A stretch of DNA of 64,000 nt from Numida meleagris (lineage: Eukaryota > Chordata > Aves > Galliformes > Numididae): positions 28,942,745 through 29,006,744 of the forward strand of contig NC_034412.1 in the NCBI RefSeq assembly GCF_002078875.1, given 5' to 3'. Position numbers and translations under genes: made by a program. This document shows, piece by piece, positions 34,250-43,900 of this stretch; the first letter of the stretch is position 1, and each line of letters begins with the position of its first letter. The notes under the pieces are model-generated. The model searched no databases. It saw only the letters and a list, made by a program, of their open reading frames with translations, and was not told the origin of the DNA.

Positions 34250-35887
34250 CTAGACCAGGCTGCCCAGAGCCACGTCCAGTCTGGCCTTGAATGCCTCCAG
34301 GGACGGGGCGTCCACAACCTCCCTGGGCAACCTGTTCCAGTGCGTCACCACCCTCTGTGTGAAAAACTTCCTCCTAATATCTAACCTAAGTCTCCCTTGT
34401 CTCAGCTTAAAACCATTCCCCCTTGTCCTATCCACCCTCACAAACAATCGATCCCCCTCCTGTTTATACACTCCCTTCAAGTATTGGAAGGCCACAATGA
34501 GGTCTCCCCGGAGCCTTCTCTTCTCCAAACTAAACAAGCCCAGTTCCCTCAACCTTTCCTCATAGGAGAGGTGCTCCAGCCCTCCGATCATCTTGGACAC
34601 CCTCCTCTGCACTCGTTCCAAGAGCTCCACGTCCTTCTTGTGCTGGGGGCCCCAGGCCTGGACACAGTACTCCAGATGGGGCCTCACAAGAGCCGAGCAG
34701 AGGGGGACCACCACCACCCTCTCCCTGCTGACCACTCCTCTTTTAATGCAGCCCAGAACATAGTTGGCCCTCCGGGCTGCCAGCACACACTGCTGGCTCA
34801 TGTCCAGCTTCTCATCCACCAGGACCCCCAAGTCCCTCTCCGCAGGGCTGCTTTCGAGTACTTCTTCCCCCAGGTTGCATAAATACCTGGGATTGCCCTG
34901 GCCCAAGTGCAGCACCCTGCACTTGGCCTTGTTGAACCTCATTAGGTTCTCGTGGGCCCACTTGTCCAGCCTGTCCAGGTCCCTCTGGATGGCTTCCCTT
35001 CCTTCCAATGTATCGACTGCACCGCTCAGCTTGGTGTCATCTGCAAACTTGCTGAGGGTACACTCGATTCCATCATCCACGTCATTGATAAAGACATTGA
35101 AGAGCACCGGTCCCAGGACTGAGCCTTGGGGGACACCACTCATGACCGGCCTGCACCCTGACATAGAACCATTTATCACAACCCTTTGGCTGCAACCAGC
35201 CAACCAGTTCTTAACCCACCGAACAATCCATCCTTCAAATCCATACCTCTCCAATTTGGAGAGAAGGATGTGATGAAGGACCCTGTCAAAGGCTTTGGAG
35301 AAGTCCAGGTAGATGACATCCATCACCCTCCTCCCATCCACCGATGCTGTCACTTCATCATAGAAGGCCACCAGATTGGTCAGGCAAGATCTGCCCTTGG
35401 TGAAGCCATGCTGGCTGTCTCGGATCACCTCCTTGTCACGTATGTGCCTTAACGTGTCTTCTAGGAGGATCTGCTCCATGATCTTCCCAGGCACAGAGGT
35501 GAGGCTCACTGGCCTGTAGTTCTCTGGGTCATCCTTTCTCCCTTTCTTAAAAATGGGAGTGATGTTTCCCTTTCTCCAGTCACCGGGGACTTCACCAGAC
35601 AGCCATGATTTTTCAAATATGATGGAGAGCAGCTCGGCAACCACATCGGCCGTCTCTCTCAGAACCCTAGGATGGATATCATCCGGCCCCATGGACTTCC
35701 ACACATTCAGTTTCATGAGGAGGTCTCGAATTTGTTCCACTGTTACAGTGGAACAGAATCCGCTCCTCTCACCCACACCTTGAGGTTCAGGGTCCTGGCA
35801 GACACGGGGAGCCTGACCACCAGTGAAGACCGAGGCAAAGCACCTCAGCTTTTTCCATGTCTGAGGAAGCCACTTCTCCATCCTCAT
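34250..35887 (-). pseudogene. CR1 ORF2, nearly complete reverse transcriptase
   Basis: A 545-codon frame without internal stops covers the whole CR1 reverse transcriptase domain and the C-terminal region. Blocks in order are: [15 protein letters not shown] at about residues 64-78; [21 protein letters not shown] at about 109-129; SQHGF at 158-162; LDFSKAFD at 194-201; [10 protein letters not shown] at 251-260; the catalytic FADD at 281-284; and [11 protein letters not shown] and WNRLPREVV further on. All catalytic Asp residues are present. The true ORF2 start, with its endonuclease, is missing. Upstream the protein continues in another frame after a frameshift near 35860, so the first 20 or so residues of this frame are out of register. 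Translation could not yield a complete enzyme. Confidence 0.93.
35734..35754. repeat. Perfect 9-base palindrome within CR1 copy B
   Basis: GTTCCACTG, a 3-base loop TTA, then CAGTGGAAC. It lies in the coding sequence of ORF2 upstream of the RT blocks and can fold as a tight hairpin in RNA or single-stranded DNA. It may be coincidence in coding sequence or a feature of this CR1 subfamily. Confidence 0.7.
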
Positions 35888-36086
35888 TTATCAGAGGGGG
35901 AACACTCTCCTTGACTTGTCTTCTCTTGCCTATGTACCTGTAGAACCCCTTCTTGTTATTTTTCACATCCCTAGCCAAGTTTAGCTCTACCTGTGCCTTG
36001 GCTTTCCTGATCCTATCTCTACACATGCGGACAACAGCCCTATATTCCTCCCAGGCTACACAACCCTGCTTCCACTTCACATGCAT
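35787..36086 (-). pseudogene. CR1 ORF2 linker segment in a shifted frame
   Basis: A 99-codon frame upstream of and overlapping the main ORF2 frame of copy B. It reads WEEYRAVVRMCRDRIRKAKAQVELNLARDVKNNKKGFYRYI-type linker sequence (residues about 12-53) and then EKAEVL (about 79-84), where it runs out of register. The main frame takes over at the equivalent point, so one small deletion near 35860 separates the two. The match continues beyond this frame's Met to about 36150 (WLNKDLQLKL block). Confidence 0.88.
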
Positions 36087-36183
36087 TTCTCTCTTTTCCC
36101 TCAGTTTAAGCTGCAGGTCCTTGTTCAGCCATGCCGGTCACCCGCCTCCTCTGCTCGATTTCTTTTGCTAGGGAATGGAGAGC

Positions 36184-36239
36184 TCTTGCACTCTCAGGAG
36201 GGTGTCCTAGATCTTGCGCTCTCAGGAGGGTGTCCTAGA
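36184..36239. repeat. 28-base tandem duplication
   Basis: Two adjacent copies of a 28-base unit that starts TCTTGC and contains CTCTCAGGAGGGTGTCCTAGA, differing at one base. It lies just beyond the point where I lose clear CR1 similarity (about 36150). The unit is not a multiple of three, so if it is within an older CR1 reading frame it would shift that frame. Confidence 0.85.
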
Positions 36240-36289
36240 ACTGCTGCCTTACATGAACCTGTCACCTTGACAGGACCCAATGATTGTTA

Positions 36290-39200
36290 GTTTAAGTAAA
36301 GTGCGTTTGCTGCCCCTCCTTGTCTGCTCTTTTAATTTCATATTCATTTTAGAAGGAAAGAAGAAAGATGAGAAATATCTCTTGCATGGAAATATTCATG
36401 TTGTGTGATAGAAAAGTGACCGGATTAATTGGCATGTGAACTGAAGTTGAGAGAGTACCATTTCCCTTATTAGTTTTCTGCTTAACTCTCTCTTCCTTTC
36501 TTTTGCTGCTTGGGATTGAGAAGCAGCGCCGATACTACTCAGACAGACATTTAAAGTGTTCGTCAATTCAACTTGAGTGCTGGAATATATCTTGCGATGA
36601 GGTTGGAGCTGGTTAGTGCATGTGCAGGAGCTGTTTTAGTCAGTCTATGTTAGACTTTTCAAAATGTATTTTATAATTAGCCTGAGGATGTCTGGGACCT
36701 GTCTTTATTTTTGATACTGGCTCATGCATTCTTTACCCTGCCTGCTCTTACCAGGAAACTGTGCAGACGTGCCAAACCAATCTTCTAGCAGGGCCTAGGT
36801 GAGGCTGGCCTGTAGCTGCAGGCAGAGGCTTTGCTCTCTCTGTGTTTCTGCCCTTGCAGGATGGCACAGGTGGCACAGTGGCCCTGACATGAGCTCTTGG
36901 CCTTGACCTCCTCTGAAGCAGGCTTGGACAAGCAAAGCTTTACCCAAGTTGTGATGCCCAGCTCATCATACTCAACAAGCACTAACTCAGGCTGTTGAGT
37001 AACGGTGAGCTGGGAACAGTCTCTGCTACTTCTAGCACAGCACGAATCACTGATCATATGCTGTGTGTGCCTGACTATGCCTATGAATCAGTGACCACGT
37101 TGCCTCCCTGTTAAGGACATGTGGGATTTCACAGCTTGGTTTGGGAGTGCCCTTGTTCCCCATGGAGCACAGCCATTTTCCCTGCAGCTCTGCTTATTCC
37201 TTTTCCTTAAAGCTTTGCTGGATTGCTCTTAGAAGCTCTCCAGAGACTGACACAAAATCACTTTAAACTCTCTGGAGCTGATACTTAAATAACATTCAAA
37301 TGAACTCTCTTCAGCCTGTAATCTACTGTTGTACTAAGTCTGCCTCACAAAGCAGAGCAGACTTTCATGTCTTTCTCTGGAGAAATATATTTGAGGCTTC
37401 CTTTACGTGGAAAAAAAACAGTATGATTTATTTACAGGTTAAGGGCCCGAGCACATTCCTATAAATAATGCCTTGGCCTTATTTTTTCTTTTGTGAACTT
37501 TGCATTTTTTTTGTGCTTCTTGAGGCCTTAAGGTTATTACCACTGTGAATACTGCTACAATTTATGTGCTGGGTTGGATGAGATGGGTTATTCTCCTCCA
37601 TCCCGAGGAGCTAACATCTAAATCTGGTCTGCATAGAGCTGATATTTAACATCCTGTTTTCTGTTAATTTCTCTCTTGATTGTACTTCTTTCCAAAGTAG
37701 TATCTAACTACTAGTGGTTTATGTACTTTCATATGTAGTTCAAGATGCTACAATTAGCAGCATCAGTATGATTATTCAAATATTATTACAAGTGTATAGC
37801 AGAAAGCTATGCAGGAGAGTCTAGGAGAAAAAAGGGTATTTATTTTATTTGAATAACTTCCTTCAAAAGCTAAGTTCTGCTTTTTAAATTAAGACCATTG
37901 ATATAATGTACTAGAAGTCTTTCTTTGACACTTTATGCTGCTACAAAATATTAGTCACCACAAGTAGATTATGCATTAAAGTCTTATCTATTGACTATAA
38001 CAGAAGTCTATTATTTTAACTTAAGGAATAGCTACAAGCCTGAGCACCATTTTATAAAAGAATGTTAATAAAATTGCTAGTTTGCCACAGAAAGGAGGAG
38101 TGACAAAACCATGCCATTTTTTGAAGGTGCATATTCATATAGCAATTGTCCTTTGGCATTGATTTTACTGTTGTAGTCAACATAAATATATCTTTAAAAG
38201 CCGTTTTCCATTATTTTAATATCTGACAGTTTTAGCCTTATATGTGGAGTAAAATACTGTTTCACTTTTCTCGTGGGGCTGCCAGCTGATCTGTTGGTGG
38301 AGTGACCCCAAGGTCAAAGATCTAACAGACTACTTGCAGCTTTTTATGGTGTTTTTACTGGGACTATTTTTATTAGACTTAACATGGATGCTGTTATGCC
38401 TCTAGTGAGTCAGGGCCTTGGAACGTTTCTACCGCCTGTCATCCCCTCTTAACAGCTTTGATCTTGCATGCACTGGTTGGAAAAATTATTGTGCCATTTT
38501 TCAGTTTCAGCCTGCAGTGGTTTAACACAGCTACTGACACTTTTTCACAATATGAGTTGATACAGACAAGCATTTTTGAAGAGAGCCCCAAGGCTAACAA
38601 TAATATTTATATCGTCTGCCATTCATGGAAAAGCAGAGCCAATAAAGCAGGCAAAGGGTCTGGTATGTATTCCCTTTTGCTCATTAATATTTCAGCTGAT
38701 TCTGTGGGTGTTCTGTGGAAGAGTGGTTGCTTTCATTTTCCCATGAAAAGAAAATACTATATTTCTAATTCAGATCTATTACCTATGAGATTCTGCTTTT
38801 AGCTTTTGCTTGAAGGATGCTGTTCATCTCTTTTACTCAGAGACATATATAAAACAGAAATATGTGTAAGCTGAACAATGCTGGATTGCCTTGAAAAACA
38901 GATGCACTGCAAAAATAGTATCGGACAAATGTGGATGGAGAAACAAAGCCTGGTTCAATAGGAAGCGTCTACAACCTTCCAGATTGTGTATCTTTTTTGA
39001 AAGAGGAGAGGACTAGTTCTCAGAAATGTGCAGCCACAGAAAGAAGAGGTTTGCATATATATCCTTGTGCTGTCTTTCTCACCCCGAAGGCTCTGCCAGT
39101 CAGTTTCTGATTCCCTTGACGTGAAGAATATCTAGCTCTCACTGGCCTTTTTACCAGTTATCTTCCAACAAGGGCTTCTGATTTGTCCCAGTCATAGCAA

Positions 39201-39696
39201 GGTGCTGCTCGACTGTCTTGCACCCCTGCAAGCTGTAAGAGTGCATTTTCTTCCTTCACATCTCCTTAATTTCCTTGAATTTATTCAATATGAGAACTTT
39301 TATAAAAGCATTTATAGTTGTAAAATAAAAAGTAGAACAGAATTAGCAGTATTTTATTAGTTCTTCATTGCAGTGACTGTCCCCTTCACAGCTTCCTAAT
39401 CCTAAAGTGGCAGCAGTGTTGTGACTTCAGCTGGGCTAATGCTTTGCTCCAGAATCTAGTGGAGAAACGGAGAGGCTTGTGGTCCTGAAATGGGTGACCC
39501 TTGCAACCACTGAATAGTTTAGAGCAGCAGTTACTGATTTCTGTGCAGGTGTGCAGGAAATTTGTAAATATCCTGTATTGACTGCAAATGTGGCCAAGGC
39601 CCATTGTTCCAAATATGCAACTTTTCCTTACAAAACCTTTCTGGTGTTCCTTATCTCCCTCTTCCACCAAGAACTACTCTAATAAATTACTCTCTC
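36290..39696. other. Unique noncoding DNA, no gene seen
   Basis: No known gene or repeat. The longest open frame unrelated to CR1 in the whole window is here (38458-38802, 114 codons, plus), but it has no recognisable domain and no clear start context or splice structure. A GC-richer patch at about 36780-37060 has a 90-codon minus-strand frame, equally unrecognised. Confidence 0.45.
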
Positions 39697-40217
39697 TTAA
39701 GAGTTATCCTCGCCCTCTGCTCTGCCCTGGTGAGGCCACATTTAGAATACTGTGTCCAGTACTGTGTTCGAAAAAGACAGGGATCTCCTAGAAGGAGTCC
39801 AGTGGAGAGCCACAAAGGTGATTTAAGTGCCTGGAGCATCTCCCATGTGAGGAAAGGCTGAGTCAGCTGAGTCTGTTCAGCCTGGGGATAAGAAGATTGA
39901 AGGGGGTCTGATAAATGTTCATAAATATCTAAAGGGAGGTGGCATGCAAATGGATGAGGCCAGACTCTTCTTGGTGGTGTATAGGGGTAGAACAAGGAGC
40001 AATGGTCTAAAACTTGAACATAGGAACTTCTTTACTGTAAGGGTGACTGAGCCCTGGAACAGGTTGCCCAGGGAGGCTGTGGAGTCTCCTTCTATGGAGA
40101 TATTCAAGGCTCATCTGGATGCCTACCAGTATGACCTATTGTAGGGTACTTTCTTTAGTGGGGGGTTGGACTCGATCTCTTTACATCCCTTCCAACCCTT
40201 GTAATTCTGTAATTCTC
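39697..40217 (+). mobile_element. CR1 LINE 3' end with a different terminal repeat
   Basis: A 5'-truncated CR1 fragment that starts at the [21 protein letters not shown] block (GCCCTCTGCTCTGCCCTGGTGAGGCC) and continues through CCTGGAACAGGTTGCCCAGGGAGGCTGTGGAG, the WNRLPREAVESPS block of ORF2, to a short 3' UTR. It ends in ATTCTGTA units rather than ATTCTATG at about 40202-40217. Frameshifts break the ORF. A plus-strand frame at 39944-40144 covers the C-terminal end, including GRTRSNGLKLEHRNFFTVRV and PWNRLPREAVESPS. It belongs to a CR1 subfamily distinct from A, B and C. Confidence 0.92.
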
Positions 40218-40883
40218 AATATGCTCAGTAGTTGTACTGGATCTGATGAGCCATGCAGCGGATCCGGAAGCCAGGCAAGGGTTCTTTTAGCCAGTGCTGT
40301 GGCAGCAGCGGTTCTGTTGGGCAGTAATACTCTTGGTCAATAATTTTGTAGTTCTGGGAAAAACACAGACTCACAGCACAAAGACTGGGGTCTCATCTAA
40401 GTGAAATTCAAGTGTTGTTTAAAATCTAAATAAGTGCCTACATATAAGTGTCACTGAAGAGGGCTGAAATAGATATTTGTTCTGAAATGACAGATCAAGT
40501 AAATTATTGCTTTTTTGAATGTATCTTTAGTAATTATGTTGAAATATCTGATATATGTTTTGTTCTTAACAGGCTCACTTTTTGATGTGCTTTTTTTTTT
40601 TACTCTATGCAGTAAAGTCACATCAGATGACATTTCTGAAGACCAACATTCAAAGTTTCAATGTTCAGTTTCAAATGAAAAGAACAAAATCCACTAGATA
40701 GAAATCATTACAAAATGGAGTGTATCAAAACTGCTTCTTCTTTTTTGTGTTTTAAAATGCCAATCTGTAGAGCAAACTTTGAGAGAATTTACTTGTACTA
40801 TTTAGAAAAAAGTCATGAAAGTTCAGAATAATTCAATTTAAGTTTGTGTACCTGGTTGTCATAGTTAAATTAAGGTCCTAAAT
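40218..40883. other. Unique noncoding DNA between CR1 and mariner fragments
   Basis: AT-rich with no recognisable gene or repeat. Two short overlapping opposite frames of 60 codons (around 40451-40697) look like chance. Confidence 0.45.
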
Positions 40884-40968
40884 TATGAGTACTGCTCTGA
40901 AAGTAAGGCCACCTGTTTTATTATGTTGGCCCACAGTGTCAGAGGCAGATGTTGGTATGGCAACAGAG
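40884..40968 (+). mobile_element. Galluhop (Mariner1_GG) mariner fragment
   Basis: The stretch beginning GAGTACTGCTCTGAAAGTAA and continuing through TTTTATTATGTTGGCCCA to a GATGTTGGTATGGCA segment matches, from memory, the 5' end of the chicken mariner called Galluhop. About 85 bases are clearly similar; after ATGGCAACAGAGA the match stops. No transposase coding sequence and no opposite terminal repeat is visible nearby, so this is a truncated or internally deleted copy that cannot move. Galluhop is a cut-and-paste element known from galliform genomes, which supports the organism call. Seen: the motif. Known: the family. Inference: the species group. Confidence 0.8.
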
Positions 40969-43900
40969 ATCTCACACAGACTCAATCACATTAAGTTACT
41001 TCATTGGATAGTCACAGATCATATAAGAAGCGATAGAAGATTTCATTTAAATGCTGAAAATGAAGCGATGGGAAATTTGAGCCCATCTGAAATGGGCTCT
41101 TGAGAAACAGTGGCAAGTTTCAGCTTTTTCTCTATGCACCTATGTTTGTGCTAGGGAAAACTGTTTTTTTTTTTCACCAGGTTCACATATTGCATCTACA
41201 TTTTTTTCCATTGTTTCCCAATAATCCATGTTGTCCTAAACAGTGTGAAATCAAGTAGATGTTATGGGCCACAAAAACAAACTAGTCATGATTCAAATTT
41301 GAGATACAATGACAATGCATGAGATGGTGAGAATAATATATTGGAAGTTCAGGATGACCTTAAAACAGCATTAATAGAAATGGAATGAAATGTTCTAGTA
41401 CAATGTCAGGTACTTAAGTACTGGTAATAAGAAATCTACTGTAAATTGAAAATGGGTAATAAAGACAGAGACACAGTTAATCATAGAATAATTATGTGAT
41501 GTAGCTCTGAAAAAGACAAAAGTCTTCCTAGAATGTGAACATTCAGAGACTGGGCAAGTATTTGTGCCATTGTAAAAGGTCTTGGTGAAATAATGGCCAA
41601 TCACATTCCAAAAATACTAGTAGACTTTCATGCGTATAACTCATCTGGTTAAAAACAAAAAGACAACAAACAAAAACAATAAAACCCAACAAGAATAAAT
41701 GCCTTTGTCATAATCATTACAGATTATATGTTTGTTTTTGAAAGACAGCACTAAATCATAGCCTGGTGACTTCAGAATCCTCTTTTTTTACTGCAGGTGC
41801 TTCTCTCCCTTAACCTTCTTACAGCCAGAGCTTTTTATAACTTCAGGCTACTACTTCTGCTCCAGCTTGATCTCTGTTTTTATGATATTTACTATTTTAA
41901 ACGCGCTGATACTTGAAGATAAGTGCAGGTTGTATATAAAAAACAGTGACCTTTTAAGATAAAGGTTTTACGAAAGATCATGTGCGATGATCAGAATGAC
42001 AGAGAGCATATCTTATGGTAGGAGACTGAAAGAACTCTGCTTAGCTTAGAAGTCTTGAGTCTGCAGGAAGATAGGGTTTCTTTCTGTGGAAGTCACGATG
42101 ATGACATCAGGAGTGTAAGTAGCTTAACACAAAAGTATTACTTAAGATAAAAGGTAAAGCAAACAAAACATAAGAGCAGCAATAGGTCCCAGTAAACTTA
42201 GTTGGAAGTTCTTTTTTTTTAAAAAAATAAAAAAGTGCCATAGGATTTATATTCCAGTAAAGTCTTGAAACTGGTGCATTAGTAAAGCAAGCACCAAATA
42301 CTAATTGGTCTTATTTGATTTCCTTACGGAAGAGATTAGTTATCTATGTTGCTTGTGATATCAGGAGTGTAGACTTGCTGATGTTGGAGGGTCTTTTCAA
42401 TTCTCAGCATTTCAGTTTCCTCTTTGCAAGACATTGGCTTTTCTTTTCTTCTCTTTTGGCTTTTTCCAGTTTCAGTTTCTATGAGCAGCACTACTCGAGT
42501 CTAAAAACCGACCTGAGTTTAAAAGTATCATATTTCTATTACAGCAGAAGTCAGGTTGGCCATCTTGATTAAGTTGGGGATTATGTGCTATTTGTATACC
42601 AACCCCAGGGCTAATTAATCTCAAGCACTTGGAATGGGATATGATCTCTTCTGTTCAGAAACTGCGAAGTATTTTACCAGCAGTGATTAACCTCACGGCA
42701 ACTCAGTGAGTTATTGAACTTATGCAAAGATACCTATCAATCAATGACAGAACTGCAAAGAAGAATCCTTCTATGTTTCTGCTAGTTAAGAATTCTATTT
42801 TCACTCATTAGAAAGTAGCAACATAGGCATATTTTAATATATTGTACTGTATGTTTTGTTATAGTCAGGTTCTGTGAAAAAAATCATTAATACAGTTTTG
42901 CTTCAGAATACTGGAGTTACACTGTCTGATTTTACAAGAATGAGATCTTTCTACAAGCTCAATTTGTAAAATGCTCAATCTTTATTTCAGTATTAGAGTT
43001 ATTTATGGTCCCTAGAGCAAGGCTTGAAAAAGTTCAGTAACTAAATCAGAGAATTTTAAAAGGCCAGTAGTAACAGAAGAGTGATGTCATGTCTTTTACT
43101 TCTTTGCATCATTGGATGAGCAGTGTTTATATGTCCTAGGCTGACAATTTCCAGAATTAAACATTTCCTCACTGCACTTGCTTAATTCCAGTTCTAGCTC
43201 CCAGAAATATTGGCAGTAATGATGTCTCATATAGAGCTTACTATCTAGATAAAGAGATATAAAAATGGGGCAAGTGAGAACTGCAGAAAGAAGTGATATA
43301 TTCAACAGCGGTGAGTTGCCCTGAGAAGTATTTGGTGTCTGCTTTCATTGTAAATTCCCCAAACAGTTAAGTGTTAAATAATTTGTATGAGAAGTATGCT
43401 AACCTGAGTGGTACTGAAGCCCTGGAGATTTGTGAATGATAAATAAAAGATTGTTGTCTGTTTTAGCAGCATGTGTCCTTACTAGTTGCTGTCATGCTGA
43501 GCAGCTGAAAATGAGATAGTGGGGACGTGATGCTGTATTGCTATGAGAAAAAAGAGATAAATTTGAGGTCAAATACAAGACCTGTGAGAGCAGATCTTTT
43601 TTTCTACTATGGAAGTAAATATGCTAGTTTTATGACTCCATTGCACATGAAGGCATAATTAAACAAACCATAGAAAAAGGTGATAGCATAAGCAAGGATG
43701 AAGAGTTCCATTATAGACTCATGCTAAAAATGTGTAAGGCACACAAGGCATCTGCTACCTGGAACCACTGTCCAGTGAGATTTCAGTAATCAGATTTCTG
43801 CTGGTTTAATCATGAGTTAGGCACCAATCCTAATACCGTGTGCAAGAGAGAAAATATTTCAAATGTCAAAGCAAATGCAACCTTACTTGCAATTCTGCTT

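Larger units (their letters stand above)
34135..36150 (-). mobile_element. Longest gap-free CR1 LINE, copy B
   Basis: A 2.0-kb CR1 on the minus strand. Its 3' end (plus-strand 34135-34178) has about five ATTCTATG-type octamers, followed on the minus strand by the short 3' UTR, ORF2 from the stop back to the linker upstream of the RT, and a 5' boundary near 36150 where the match to WLNKDLQLKLREKREM ends. The copy therefore lacks ORF1 and the endonuclease. The part at 34135-35322 is nearly identical to copy A at 20.43-21.60 kb in the opposite orientation. The rest has no partner in the window of comparable similarity. Beyond 36150 similarity becomes uncertain, and a 28-base tandem duplication follows at 36184-36239. 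Confidence 0.97.

Noticed and set aside
38458..38802. 114-codon open frame, longest outside CR1
   Set aside because: No recognisable domain, signal or splice context. In 64 kb of AT-rich DNA read in six frames one such chance ORF is expected.
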